This document shows, piece after piece, positions 43,762-53,272 of a stretch of 64,000 bases of DNA. The stretch is taken from contig NZ_JAODNV010000011.1 of assembly GCF_025398195.1 (NCBI RefSeq), positions 1 through 64,000 on the forward strand. Direction: 5' to 3'. The translations under genes were made by a program, and so were the position numbers. This DNA is from Chelativorans petroleitrophicus. GTDB taxonomy: Bacteria > Pseudomonadota > Alphaproteobacteria > Rhizobiales > Rhizobiaceae. Positions within the stretch are counted from its first letter, which is position 1. The number at the start of each line of letters is the position of its first letter. A model generated the notes under the pieces. That model did no database searches and was not told the DNA's origin. It saw nothing but the letters and a program-made list of their open reading frames with translations.

Positions 43762-44325
43762 ATGAAGAAACTGATCCCGCTCCTTATGAGCCTTGTTGCG
43801 GCGGCCATGCTTGCTGCATGCTCAGGTTACACGCCGCCCCCTCCCGCCTTCCATGAGGTCCTGTATCAGCCTTACGTGATCGATGCGGGAGACGAGTTGC
43901 GGATCACGGTCTTCGGCCAGGACAATCTCACCAACACCTACAGCGTGAACCAAGCGGGATACATCGCTTTCCCGCTGATCGGCGCTGTGCCCGCGCGCGG
44001 CCATACCGCCAGCCAGATCGAGCAGCAGATCGCAAGGATGCTGCGCAACGGCTATCTGCGTGATCCCGACGTTACGGTGGAGGTGGCGCGCTACCGGCCC
44101 ATCTTCGTGATGGGCGAGGTCGGAAACCCCGGACAATATTCCTACGTGCCCGGCATGACCGTGCAGAAGGCGATCGCGGCGGCCGGCGGCTTCACTCCCC
44201 GCGCCAATCAGCGCAATGTGGACGTCACCCGCGACATCAACGGCCAGGTGATGACGGGACGGGTCGTAACATCCGACCCGCTGCTTCCCGGCGATACGAT
44301 CTATGTACGTGAGCGCCTGTTCTGA
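43762..44325 (+). CDS. wza: Polysaccharide export lipoprotein (Wza family)
   Basis: The 187-residue protein has a lipoprotein signal (LVAAAMLAAC, lipid-modified Cys about residue 20). The Poly_export domain follows (YVIDAGDELRITVFGQDNLT at about 36-55), then a SLBB domain (FVMGEVGNPGQYSYVPG, about 115-131). It is much shorter than E. coli Wza (about 380) and lacks the C-terminal helix of the outer-membrane barrel. Such short exporters are common in rhizobia. The end overlaps the glycosyltransferase gene. Confidence 0.85.
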   Translation: MKKLIPLLMSLVAAAMLAACSGYTPPPPAFHEVLYQPYVIDAGDELRITVFGQDNLTNTYSVNQAGYIAFPLIGAVPARGHTASQIEQQIARMLRNGYLRDPDVTVEVARYRPIFVMGEVGNPGQYSYVPGMTVQKAIAAAGGFTPRANQRNVDVTRDINGQVMTGRVVTSDPLLPGDTIYVRERLF

Positions 44326-45490
44326 CGGCGGCGGCGCCGTTTCCGGCAGAAGGCGACCCTTGCGTGTCGTCCATTGCTTCCGCTCGCCCGTAGGCGGCAT
44401 CTTCCGCCATGTCAGGGATCTGTGCGAGGCGCAGGCTGCAGCGGGCTATGAAATTGGCATCGTGTGTGATTCCACCACCGGTGGAGCCTTCGAGGACCGG
44501 CTTTTCGAGGCCATAGCCGACAAGCTCGCGTTGGGCGTGGTGCGCACGCCGATGCAGCGGCACGTCGGCCCCGGCGATCTTTCCGCCGCCTGGCGCACAC
44601 TCCGCATTATTCGGCGCATGAAGCCCGATATTCTGCACGGACACGGGGCGAAGGGCGGCGCCTATGCACGGCTGTTCGGCACCGCGCTAAGGGCCACCGG
44701 CCGTCGCGTCGTGCGGCTATACGCGCCCCACGGCGGCAGCCTGCATTACGACGCCGACGCGCTGTCCGGCCGCGCCTTCTTCATGCTGGAGGCGCTGATG
44801 GGTCGGATGACAGACCATATCTTCTTCGTCTCCGAATATGAAAACCGCGCCTACAAGGAGAAGGTGGGCGTGCCGCACGCGCCGGCAAGCCTTATCTACA
44901 ACGGCTTGCGGCCGGAAGAATTCGTCTCGATCGCCAATGCGTCCGATGCCGCCGACTTCCTCTATGTCGGCATGATGCGGGATCTCAAGGGGCCTGATCT
45001 CTTCATAGAGGCCCTCAAGGAAACGGAGCGGCGCACGGGCCGCACCTTGTCTGCAAAGTTGGTGGGCGACGGCGACGACCGGCCAAAATATATGGAGCAG
45101 ACCAGCAGGCTTGGCCTGTCGGATCGAGTGACCTTCCTGCCCGCCATGCCTGCACGCGAAGCCTTTGCTCTGGGCAGGATCATGGTGGTGCCCTCGCGCG
45201 CGGAAGCCATGCCCTATGTCGTGCTGGAGGCGCTGGCGGCCGGAAAACCGCTGATCGCGACCGCCGTGGGTGGCGTGCCCGAGATTCTCGGCGTAGACTC
45301 CCCTGCCCTTGCCGCGCCTTCCGTCTCCTCCCTCGCCGACCGGATGGTTCTGGCGCTGGCCGACGAAGAGGCCTACCGGAAGCTCATGCCATCGGAAGAC
45401 GTGTTGCGATCCCGCTTCAGCGTGAGCCGCATGGCGGAACGGATCGAGGCGGTCTACCAAGAGGCCCTAGCAACAGCCTTGCCGCGCTGA
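44303..45490 (+). CDS. Glycosyltransferase family 4
   Basis: The 395-residue GT-B enzyme has an N-terminal acceptor domain (LRVVHCFRSPVGGIFRHVRD, about 20-39) and a C-terminal donor domain with SRAEAMPYVVLEALAAGKPL (about 293-312), the retaining GT4 EX7E-type motif. It adds a sugar to the lipid-linked repeat unit. It overlaps wza by 23 bases; a GTG at 44309 is an alternative start. Confidence 0.87.
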   Translation: MYVSACSDGGGAVSGRRRPLRVVHCFRSPVGGIFRHVRDLCEAQAAAGYEIGIVCDSTTGGAFEDRLFEAIADKLALGVVRTPMQRHVGPGDLSAAWRTLRIIRRMKPDILHGHGAKGGAYARLFGTALRATGRRVVRLYAPHGGSLHYDADALSGRAFFMLEALMGRMTDHIFFVSEYENRAYKEKVGVPHAPASLIYNGLRPEEFVSIANASDAADFLYVGMMRDLKGPDLFIEALKETERRTGRTLSAKLVGDGDDRPKYMEQTSRLGLSDRVTFLPAMPAREAFALGRIMVVPSRAEAMPYVVLEALAAGKPLIATAVGGVPEILGVDSPALAAPSVSSLADRMVLALADEEAYRKLMPSEDVLRSRFSVSRMAERIEAVYQEALATALPR

Positions 45491-45534
45491 CGCGACAGCC
45501 GCTCTTCGTATCAAGGGATTCTTTAGGTCCTTGC

Positions 45535-45563
45535 CATAATAGCCGAACGAACTGGCTATTATG
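45535..45563. promoter_or_regulatory. Inverted repeat overlapping the start region of the priming transferase
   Basis: Perfect 10-base arms CATAATAGCC and GGCTATTATG are separated by 9 bases and end 5 bases before the ATG at 45568. The right arm contains TATTAT (45557-45562), a good -10 sequence, so transcription could begin at or next to the ATG itself. No Shine-Dalgarno sequence is present. An operator over a promoter for a leaderless message is proposed. Confidence 0.5.
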
Positions 45564-45567
45564 CACC

Positions 45568-47094
45568 ATGAACAAGGTCGAGACCACGGATCGTTTTGCC
45601 ACCGAGGCGGGGCGGACTCAGGCAGAGCGGCGAGAACAGGCCGTGCTTAGTCCCGTCGCGCTTCAGGTCGCGCAGCAATACCGCCGCGATACCATGTCCC
45701 CCGTCATCGTCAGCGGGGTCATGCGACTTGTGGAATTTGCGGTCCTTCTTCTTTCGGGGTTGCAAATTTATGCTGGCTATGTGGGTCTGGGCGGAGAGCT
45801 CTCATGGGAGTACCCGCTCGTCATCACCGGCGTGTCGCTGCTCGCCGTGATCCTCCTGGAGGTGCTTGACGCCTACCAGATGCCAGCGCTGCGCAATCCG
45901 CTTTCCCAGGCGGGACGCATTTTCCTCACCTGGTCGGCCGCTTTCGCGCTGCTCATCGTCGGGCTGTTCTTTCTGAAGGTTTCAGCCCAGTTCTCGCGCT
46001 TCTGGCTGGGCACCTGGTACGCCGCGGGCCTGTTGCTAATGCTCATCCTGCGGCTTGCCGCCGCAAGGCTCATCCGCCGCTGGGCACGCAACGGCCGCAT
46101 CGAGCGGCGGGCCGTAATCGTCGGCGGAGGCAAGAACGCCGAAACGCTCATCCGCGCGATCGAGCAGCAGCCCTATAACGACATTCGCATCTGCGGTATC
46201 TTCGACGACCGCGATGACACACGCTCGCCACCCGTGGTGGCGGGATATCCCAAGCTCGGCAACATAGACGAGCTGATCGCCTTCGCCCGCATCGCGCGCA
46301 TCGACATGCTGATCGTCTCACTGCCGATCAGCGCCGAAGCCCGCGTGCTCTCGCTTCTGCGCAAGCTTTGGGTGCTGCCGATCGACATCCGGCTTTCCGC
46401 ACATGCAAACCAGCTTCGCTTCCGCCCGCACGCCTATTCCTACATCGGTTCCGTGCCGATGCTGGATATATTCGACCGCCCGATCAACGACTGGGATTCG
46501 GTGGCGAAGCGGGCCTTCGACATCGTCTTCAGCCTGCTCGGCATCATCGTCTTTTCACCCATCATGCTGGCGACGGCCATCGCCATAAAGCTCGACAGCA
46601 AGGGGCCTGTGATCTTCAAGCAGAAGCGGCACGGCTTCAACAACGAGGTGATCGAGGTCTACAAGTTCCGCTCGATGTATGTTGAACACAGCGATCCCAC
46701 CGCGCGCAAGCCGGTGACGAAGGGCGATCCACGGGTAACGCGCGTCGGCCGCTTCATCCGCAAGACGTCGATCGACGAACTGCCACAATTCTTCAACGCG
46801 CTTTTCGGCAGCCTCTCCCTTGTCGGCCCGAGGCCGCATGCGGTAGCCGCCGAAGCGCACAACCGCCTGTTTTACGAGGTAGTGGACGGCTATTTTGCCC
46901 GCCACAGGGTGAAGCCCGGCGTGACCGGCTGGGCCCAGATCAACGGTTGGCGCGGCGAACTGGATACGGAGGAAAAGATCAGGAAGCGTATCGAATACGA
47001 CCTCTACTATATTGAGAACTGGTCGCTTCTGTTCGATCTGAAGATCCTGTTCCTGACGCCGATCCGGCTTTTGGACACGAGAAACGCCTATTGA
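45568..47094 (+). CDS. Undecaprenyl-phosphate sugar phosphotransferase (WcaJ/ExoY-like priming enzyme)
   Basis: The 508-residue protein has an N-terminal four-helix region (about 50-150), a CoA-binding-like Rossmann domain ([20 protein letters not shown], about 188-207) and the C-terminal bacterial sugar-transferase domain ([20 protein letters not shown], about 313-332; [16 protein letters not shown], about 418-433). It transfers a hexose-1-phosphate to undecaprenyl phosphate, the first step of repeat-unit assembly. It overlaps the next gene by 4 bases. Confidence 0.9.
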   Translation: MNKVETTDRFATEAGRTQAERREQAVLSPVALQVAQQYRRDTMSPVIVSGVMRLVEFAVLLLSGLQIYAGYVGLGGELSWEYPLVITGVSLLAVILLEVLDAYQMPALRNPLSQAGRIFLTWSAAFALLIVGLFFLKVSAQFSRFWLGTWYAAGLLLMLILRLAAARLIRRWARNGRIERRAVIVGGGKNAETLIRAIEQQPYNDIRICGIFDDRDDTRSPPVVAGYPKLGNIDELIAFARIARIDMLIVSLPISAEARVLSLLRKLWVLPIDIRLSAHANQLRFRPHAYSYIGSVPMLDIFDRPINDWDSVAKRAFDIVFSLLGIIVFSPIMLATAIAIKLDSKGPVIFKQKRHGFNNEVIEVYKFRSMYVEHSDPTARKPVTKGDPRVTRVGRFIRKTSIDELPQFFNALFGSLSLVGPRPHAVAAEAHNRLFYEVVDGYFARHRVKPGVTGWAQINGWRGELDTEEKIRKRIEYDLYYIENWSLLFDLKILFLTPIRLLDTRNAY

Positions 47095-48347
47095 TTGCTC
47101 AAGGCCAGGAAAGCGCAGCCTTCCCCACACTGCCGCGTGCGGTGGTGAACGCGAAGCTCGTGGTGCTGATACGCACAGGGGCTGTCATGCTCGGGGTATT
47201 CCTTTCGGGCTTCGTGCTGCGGGAGCCGGCGCCCTATGAGCTCTACATGGCCGGGCTGATCGCTGTATGGAGCCTGTTCGGGCTGCGGCTGTCGCGTCAC
47301 GTCATGCCGCTTCTTGTCCTCCTGGTCGTGTTCAATATCGGCGGGCTCATCTCCATGAGCCAGCTACCCGAGCTCGGCGACATCCCCCTCTACCTCGCCG
47401 TCTCCCTCTTTCTCGCCCTGACGGCGGTTTTCTTCGCTGCTATTGTAGAGGCCTATCCCGACCTCCTGCCGCTCATCTTCCGTCCCTGGATCGCGGCGGC
47501 GGTGGTCACTGCGTTTGCCGGTATCCTGGGCTATTTCAATGCCTTCCCTGGTGCTGAAATCTTCACCCGCTACGGGCGAGCATCAGGCGTGTTCGAAGAC
47601 CCCAACGTGTTCGGCCCCTTTCTCACATTGCCGGCCATCTTCCTGCTACACCGGATGATGACGGGTGCGCCACGCGCGGCCTTTCTCGCCATACCGGCCT
47701 TTCTCGTCATCCTCTTCGGCCTCTTTCTCTCCTTCTCGCGTGGCGCATGGGGCCTCTTCCTCGCTTCAGCGGTGATGCTCACGCTCGCGCTTTTCATTCA
47801 CAATCGGCGCGGCGCGGTACGGCTCAGAATCGCGGGCATGAGCCTCGCGGCCTTTGCGATCATAACGCTGACGCTTCTCGTCGCCCTGCAGATTCCTGCC
47901 GTGGCGGACCTCTTCTCCGAGCGCGCACGCCTGGTGCAGGAATATGACGCTGCCAGACTGGGCCGCTTCGCCCGCCATCTGATCGGCTTTGCGATGGCGG
48001 CCGAACATCCGCTCGGAATAGGCCCCCTGCAGTTCGGCAAGCTCTACGGCGAGGACACGCATAATATCTGGCTCAAGGCGCTCCTCGACTATTCCTGGCT
48101 GGGTTTCGCGGCCTGGCTGACACTGATGGTGTGGACAGTGGCGGCGGGCTTCCGCATCATCTTCCGTGCCCGGAGCTGGCAACCCTTTCTGCTTTGCACC
48201 TATGTGACCTTCCTCGGCCACATCGCGCTCGGCACGGTGATCGATACCGACCATTGGCGGCATTTCTATATGCTTTTGGGTCTGTTGTGGGGCATGATGG
48301 CGCTGGAACAGCGGCATCAGACAGCAGCGCGGCATGTGACCTTCTGA
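47091..48347 (+). CDS. O-antigen ligase / polymerase family protein (Wzy-like)
   Basis: This 418-residue membrane protein has about 11 helices and one large periplasmic loop (about 275-325) with GRFARHLIGFAMAAEHPLGI and the conserved THN motif in EDTHNIWLKALLD. That pattern marks Wzy_C polymerases and ligases. In an EPS locus, polymerisation of repeat units is the likely role. The start is TTG 47091, overlapping the preceding stop. No flippase gene follows. Confidence 0.82.
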   Translation: MIAQGQESAAFPTLPRAVVNAKLVVLIRTGAVMLGVFLSGFVLREPAPYELYMAGLIAVWSLFGLRLSRHVMPLLVLLVVFNIGGLISMSQLPELGDIPLYLAVSLFLALTAVFFAAIVEAYPDLLPLIFRPWIAAAVVTAFAGILGYFNAFPGAEIFTRYGRASGVFEDPNVFGPFLTLPAIFLLHRMMTGAPRAAFLAIPAFLVILFGLFLSFSRGAWGLFLASAVMLTLALFIHNRRGAVRLRIAGMSLAAFAIITLTLLVALQIPAVADLFSERARLVQEYDAARLGRFARHLIGFAMAAEHPLGIGPLQFGKLYGEDTHNIWLKALLDYSWLGFAAWLTLMVWTVAAGFRIIFRARSWQPFLLCTYVTFLGHIALGTVIDTDHWRHFYMLLGLLWGMMALEQRHQTAARHVTF

Positions 48348-48466
48348 GATCCAGAGCCTTGAAAGGAGGCTCGCCAGGCTCGGGCCCAGCCTCGGCCATG
48401 ACCCCTTGGACAGGGTCTCTTTAGGTCTTGCGCCGCTTCGTGCGAAACTATAAGGGTTCAGCGGTT

Positions 48467-48543
<77 letters not shown>

Positions 48544-48714
48544 TTTCTCAAATTGCCTGGCCCGAAGACAGGGCAACAGCTCGTCCCCAAGACATGGGTG
48601 ATAATCTGTTCACCGGTCAGCGACACTTGAGCCCCTCCTCACACGAACGATTCGCTCAAGGCGAAACCAGAAGGCTTTCCGGGCGTTACAGCCAGACACG
48701 CCTTGGAGGGCGAT

Positions 48715-49524
48715 ATGGCGCCGCGTCCTTACTGGAAGGGATATCTGAAACTCTCGCTCGTGACCTGTCCGGTCTCGCTCACGCCAGCGACCACGGAGGG
48801 CGAGAAGATTCGCTTCCACACCATCAACCGCGTAACCGGTCACCGCGTTAAAAGCCGCTATGTGGATGCCGAAACTGGCAAGCCGCTTCGTGAAGAGGAC
48901 GAGATAAAGGGTTACGAGACGGCCGAAGGCGAATATGTGACCTTCGAGGATGAAGAGTTGGAGGCCGTCGGCCTCGAAAGCACGCGCACGATCGACATCG
49001 AGCAGTTCGTGCCCGCCGATTCGATCGAGTGGATATGGTACGACAAGCCTTACTACCTCGTGCCGGACGACGAAGTCGGCCAGGAGGCCTTCGCCGTCAT
49101 CCGCGAAGCCATGGCAGCGACGGATACAGTGGGCATTTCCCGGCTCGTGCTTTCCCGGCGGGAGCGCGCCGTTCTTCTGGAGCCGCGCGGCAAGGGGATC
49201 GTGCTTTGGACGCTGCGTTACGGCGATGAGGTGCGCCAGCCGGAGGAGATCTTTGCCGGGCTAGGGGACAGAAAGGTGGAATCCCGGCTCGTCCCCCTTA
49301 TCGAGAATCTGATCGAAGACATGAAGCAGCCCTGGGATGCCTCCATGGTCACGGACCCGGTGCAGGCGCGGCTTAAAGAGATCATCGAGCTCAAGCAGAA
49401 AAAGACCAAGCGCCCGGCGAAGCGGAAGAAGAAAGAGGAGGAAGAGCCAGAGGTGCCAGGCAATGTCGTCAGCATCATGGATGCACTGAAGAGATCCATC
49501 TCCCACGAAAAGAAGCGGCGCTAA
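48715..49524 (+). CDS. ku: Non-homologous end joining protein Ku (first copy)
   Basis: The 269-residue bacterial Ku has the core beta-barrel pattern WKGYLKLSLVTCPVSLTPAT (8-27) and a Lys/Glu-rich C-terminus (KKTKRPAKRKKKEEEE). Ku binds DNA ends as a ring-shaped dimer and recruits LigD. ATG 48715 follows TTGGAGGGCG. It converges on ligD; the terminator hairpin spans both 3' ends. Confidence 0.93.
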   Translation: MAPRPYWKGYLKLSLVTCPVSLTPATTEGEKIRFHTINRVTGHRVKSRYVDAETGKPLREEDEIKGYETAEGEYVTFEDEELEAVGLESTRTIDIEQFVPADSIEWIWYDKPYYLVPDDEVGQEAFAVIREAMAATDTVGISRLVLSRRERAVLLEPRGKGIVLWTLRYGDEVRQPEEIFAGLGDRKVESRLVPLIENLIEDMKQPWDASMVTDPVQARLKEIIELKQKKTKRPAKRKKKEEEEPEVPGNVVSIMDALKRSISHEKKRR

Positions 49525-49545
49525 CGGGTTTTAAGCCGCTTTTTT
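49513..49545 (+). terminator. Terminator between ku and ligD
   Basis: Arms AAGCGGC (end of ku) and GCCGCTT, with a 15-base loop, lead into six T residues. The stem uses the last codons of ku, and the T-run falls within the 3' end of ligD on the other strand. Confidence 0.6.
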
Positions 49546-52014
49546 GATACGGCGCCCGAGGGGAGCCGCCGCCTTGAAGAAATCCTCCCATGGATCGGTA
49601 TCAACCGCTGCAAGGCGGGTGAGCGCGTTTTTCACCGTAAAGTATGACGGGCCGATCGCGGGGCTGAGTTCGTCCCAGGCAAGCGGCATGGAAACAGCCG
49701 CTCCCGGCCGTGCGCGCGTGGAATAGGGAGCGATTGCCGTCGCGCCCCGGCCGTTTCGCAGATAATCGATCAGGATTTTTCCGTTTCGTCTGGCCTTGGT
49801 GACGGTAGCGACGAAGCGGTCCGGACTGTCGGCGGCCATGCCGTCGGCGATCCCCTTGGCGAAAGCCTTCACCTCCTCCCAGCCGGCGCGTGGCTTCAGC
49901 GGCGCGACCACATGCAGGCCCTTGCCGCCGGAGGTCTTCACGAAACTCGCCAGCCCTTTCCGGTCAAGCCTTTCACAGACTTCCTGTGCAGCTTCAATCA
50001 CCCTTGTCCACGGAACGCCAGGGCCCGGGTCGAGGTCCATGGTGATCATATCGGGCCGTTCCAGGTCGTCGAGGCGCGCACCCCAGGGATGGATTTCCAA
50101 GGCGCCGCCCTGCACCAGCCCCAGCAGCCCAGACAAACCGTCGATAGCAATGATCGGCTCATCGTCCTCAGGGTCATCCGCCTTCAGGATCTCGGCGGAC
50201 TGGCCTTTCCATGCGTGCTTCTGGAAAAAGCACTGCCCCTCCACCCCGTCGGGGCAGCGCAGCAGGGCCAGCGGCCGCTTGACAATGAAGGGCTCCATGC
50301 GCGGCCAGACTTCGGCGTAGTAATCGGCCAAGCCTTGCTTGGTAACGCCTGCATCCTTCCAATAGAGCCGGTCCGGATGCGTGAGCCGGACTGCCGGTGC
50401 CCGTCTCTCCGGCAATGCCTGGCCGCCCGTCTCGCGAACGATCTGGCAAGGTTCCTTGTCCTCGCGCAGTCCGCGGAAAGAGGCGTGGCGGATGTGATCG
50501 TCAGCTGTCCATGTCCTGAATTCCACCTCCGCCACCAGCTCCGGGCGGACGAATCTGGCCTGCCGTGCCTCTTCGGTCGAAAGCTTGTTTGCAAAGGGGC
50601 TTTTCGCCACCCGCATCGGCTCCAGGCGCTGATAGAGCTCCTGCGCCAGCGCGTGGCTAAAGCCCGTGCCCACGCGACCCGCATGCATCAGATTGCCGTC
50701 CTCGTAATAGCCAAGAATCAGCGAACCGATTGCGTTGCGGAAGGTGGCCGACGGCACATAGCCCGCGATCACGAATTCCTGGCTCAGGGCGCATTTGACC
50801 TTGAACCAGTTCTTGCCCCGGCCGGAGCGATAGGGCGCATCGCGATCCTTAGAGATAATTCCCTCGAGGCTCAGCCTGCAAGCGTGGCGCAACACCAGGG
50901 CGCCGTCCTCCTCGAAATGCTCGCTGTAGCGCAGGACGGGCGGTGCGTGTTCCAGCAGTTTTTCCAGAACCTCCTTGCGCTCGATAAGTGCTGCGGGGCG
51001 CACATCATTGCCATCCAGATAGAGGAGATCAAAGAGGTAAAAGACCATCCGGTCGGTGCGGCCGGCCGACAAATCCGCCTGAAGAGCGGAGAAGTCCGCC
51101 GCACCGCCGTTGCCTTCCACCACCAGCTCCCCATCGATGATGGCCTGCGTTACCGGGAGGGCGGATAGGGCGCTCGAAACCGCCTTGCCGAACCGCGCGG
51201 TCCAGTCTAGCCCGCTTCGGGTGAAGAGCTTGACCGCATTGCCGCGGATATGAGCCTGCAGGCGATAGCCGTCGAACTTGATTTCGTGCAGCCATTTCGT
51301 GCCGGATGGCGGCGTGTTCCTGGGCGAAGCCAGTGCCGGCTCGATGAAGCCCGGATATCCGGCCTTCCTCGCGCGCTTGGGCAGCGGGAGCTTGTCCACC
51401 GACGGCCGCTCTATGCGTCCCGTTCTCGACGACCAGCCCGGCGCCTCTCCCTCGACATCCTCGATCATTCGCCCCGTCTTCACCGATTCGGGACGTTCCT
51501 CGAGAATGTCCGGGGCCCGTTCGTCGCGGGCAAATTCGTCATCGCCCTTGATCAGAAGCCAGTTTTCCTTCTCCTCGCGCGGCTTCTTCGCCATGCGTAC
51601 AAGGTGCCACCGCCCGCGCAGCTTCTCGCCATGGATCTCGAAACCGAGATGCCCCTTGGCGTAGCCCTTCTTCGCATCCCCGATGGGAGACCAGCGCCCC
51701 CGGTCCCAGATGATCACCGTGCCGCCGCCGTACTCCCCTTTGGGAATGGTGCCTTCGAAGTCACCATATTCCAGCGGATGATCCTCCACATGGACGGCGA
51801 GCCGCTTCTCGCCCGGCACCAGGCTAGGCCCCTTGGCGACCGCCCAGCTCTTCAGAACGCCGTCCATCTCCAGGCGCAGATCGTAGTGGAGGCGCCGAGC
51901 GGCGTGCTTCTGTATGACGTAGCTGTCGCCGCCTTGGGGCTTCTTTTTCGCCCTGCCGCGCGGCTCTGGCGTAGCGGCAAAGTCCCGCTTCTTGCGGTAG
52001 GCGGTCAGCGCCAT
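49531..52014 (-). CDS. ligD: ATP-dependent DNA ligase D, three-domain
   Basis: The 827-residue enzyme has the order phosphoesterase - ligase - polymerase. The 3'-phosphoesterase (about 30-150) has metal histidines in KHAARRLHYD (His37, His43) and HVEDHP (His75). The ligase (about 220-520) has adenylated Lys246 in HEIKFDGYRL. The primase-like polymerase (about 545-810) has DLDPGPG metal acids. It repairs double-strand breaks with Ku. Both the ku copies flank it: the first convergent, the second upstream with the starts and stop overlapping by one base. Confidence 0.95.
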   Translation of the reverse strand: MALTAYRKKRDFAATPEPRGRAKKKPQGGDSYVIQKHAARRLHYDLRLEMDGVLKSWAVAKGPSLVPGEKRLAVHVEDHPLEYGDFEGTIPKGEYGGGTVIIWDRGRWSPIGDAKKGYAKGHLGFEIHGEKLRGRWHLVRMAKKPREEKENWLLIKGDDEFARDERAPDILEERPESVKTGRMIEDVEGEAPGWSSRTGRIERPSVDKLPLPKRARKAGYPGFIEPALASPRNTPPSGTKWLHEIKFDGYRLQAHIRGNAVKLFTRSGLDWTARFGKAVSSALSALPVTQAIIDGELVVEGNGGAADFSALQADLSAGRTDRMVFYLFDLLYLDGNDVRPAALIERKEVLEKLLEHAPPVLRYSEHFEEDGALVLRHACRLSLEGIISKDRDAPYRSGRGKNWFKVKCALSQEFVIAGYVPSATFRNAIGSLILGYYEDGNLMHAGRVGTGFSHALAQELYQRLEPMRVAKSPFANKLSTEEARQARFVRPELVAEVEFRTWTADDHIRHASFRGLREDKEPCQIVRETGGQALPERRAPAVRLTHPDRLYWKDAGVTKQGLADYYAEVWPRMEPFIVKRPLALLRCPDGVEGQCFFQKHAWKGQSAEILKADDPEDDEPIIAIDGLSGLLGLVQGGALEIHPWGARLDDLERPDMITMDLDPGPGVPWTRVIEAAQEVCERLDRKGLASFVKTSGGKGLHVVAPLKPRAGWEEVKAFAKGIADGMAADSPDRFVATVTKARRNGKILIDYLRNGRGATAIAPYSTRARPGAAVSMPLAWDELSPAIGPSYFTVKNALTRLAAVDTDPWEDFFKAAAPLGRRIKKAA

Positions 52015-52877
52015 CAGCCTGCCTTGCGGCGCCGCGCGGACGCGGTCTTTTTCGTTTTGTCGGCGCGCGCCTTCTTCGGTGCCTTCCCGCCGCTGGCTTC
52101 AGCGCTTCTGCGCAAGGCATCCATCAGGTTCACCACCTTCGTCTCCTTAGGCGGCTTCGGCAGCTCGATCTCCCTCCCCTCCAGCTTCGCCTTGACCAAC
52201 TCCGCCAGCGCCTGGTCGTAGCGGTCGTCGAAGGCACACGGATCGAAGTCGCCCTGCTTGGTCTCGATGATGTATCTGGCAAGATCGAGCATCTCGCTCT
52301 CGATCTTCAGATCGGGTAGATCCTCGAAGACGGTCTCAGCGGGGCGCACTTCGTAGTCGAAATTGAGAGTGTTGGCGACAAGCCCGGGCCCATCCGGGCG
52401 CAGCAGCAGTGGGCGCACACGCCGGAAGAGAACCGCACGCGCGAAGGCGGCAACCTTCTTCCGCCGCATGCCCTCGCGGATCACCGCGAAGGAATCGGCG
52501 CCCACGGGTCCCGTGGGCGCGATGTAATAGGGCCGGTCGAAATAGGCGGTGTCCACCTCGTCCAGAGGCAGAAATGCTTCGATCCGGATGGTCTTGTCGC
52601 TTTCCGGAATCGTCTCGGCGATCTCTTCCGGCTCCAGGACGACATATCGGTCGTCGCCCGCATCATAGCCTTTCACCTGCGCGTCGCGCTCTACCGGCTC
52701 CTCCGTTTCCTCGTCGATATACTCTCGATGGACGCGGTTGCCGGTTTTGCGGTTAAGCACATGGAAGGAGACGCGCTGTGAAGTGGTGGCACCGGCGTAA
52801 AGCGCAACCGGCACCGTGAGTTCGGAAATCTTGAGATAACCTTTCCAGGTTGCCCGGGGCGCCACGGTACTCTCCAT
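52014..52877 (-). CDS. ku: Non-homologous end joining protein Ku (second copy)
   Basis: The 287-residue Ku paralogue begins APRATWKGYLKISELTVPVA (6-25) and ends in a Lys/Arg-rich tail. It differs from the first copy across the core (for example RIEAFLPLDEVDTAYFDRPY against DIEQFVPADSIEWIWYDKPY), so the two are old paralogues able to form heterodimers. ATG 52877 is used. It overlaps the ligD start by one base, so the pair is an operon. The 395-base region upstream is AT-rich. Confidence 0.92.
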   Translation of the reverse strand: MESTVAPRATWKGYLKISELTVPVALYAGATTSQRVSFHVLNRKTGNRVHREYIDEETEEPVERDAQVKGYDAGDDRYVVLEPEEIAETIPESDKTIRIEAFLPLDEVDTAYFDRPYYIAPTGPVGADSFAVIREGMRRKKVAAFARAVLFRRVRPLLLRPDGPGLVANTLNFDYEVRPAETVFEDLPDLKIESEMLDLARYIIETKQGDFDPCAFDDRYDQALAELVKAKLEGREIELPKPPKETKVVNLMDALRRSAEASGGKAPKKARADKTKKTASARRRKAG

Positions 52878-53084
52878 CAACAGAACCGCTCTAAACGCGC
52901 GCGGCCGGCTGTATGTTCCGCCACGCGGTAGTGCTGACTCATTCGGGAAGAGCTGTCGGATCAGGGGTTACAATACCCGCTCACAGGAGCATGACTAACA
53001 TTAACATTTTCCGTGCACGCTTTATCTTCTTGCTAGAATCGCAAACGATCACAATAAGTTATCTCACGTAATGGTACATAGATT

Positions 53085-53093
53085 TGGTATAAT
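53085..53093 (+). promoter_or_regulatory. Extended -10 promoter in the AT-rich region upstream of the small lipoprotein
   Basis: TGGTATAAT matches an extended -10 (TGn plus a perfect TATAAT at 53088-53093). No clear -35 lies at the right spacing, as expected for extended -10 promoters. The 12-base palindrome ATTTTGCAAAAT follows at 53113-53124. The surrounding 392-base gap (52881-53272) is AT-rich and otherwise holds only an EF-hand-like fragment. Confidence 0.55.
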
Positions 53094-53148
53094 CTATTTG
53101 TAAAATTACTTCATTTTGCAAAATTGCTCTCCACTTCCCCTTGAGTAG

Positions 53149-53260
53149 TCCTGCTCATGCAGAAAGACAGCTGGGGCGGGAGCAAAGGCCGCGGATGCGG
53201 ACGGCAGCGGCGATCTTTCGCCGTACGAGTTCGCTGCCCTTGCCGGCCAGGTCAAAAAAG
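53149..53260 (+). pseudogene. EF-hand-like remnant
   Basis: In one frame, bases near 53191-53240 read ADADGSGDLSPYEFAALAGQ. The 12-residue loop DADGSGDLSPYE has every EF-hand ligand position: Asp 1, Asp 3, Ser 5, Gly 6, Asp 7, Ser 9 and Glu 12. The frame has no start codon upstream (a stop lies at 53146) and later runs through the lipoprotein region out of frame. It looks like the tail of a lost EF-hand protein. Confidence 0.4.
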
Positions 53261-53272
53261 AGGAATATGACA

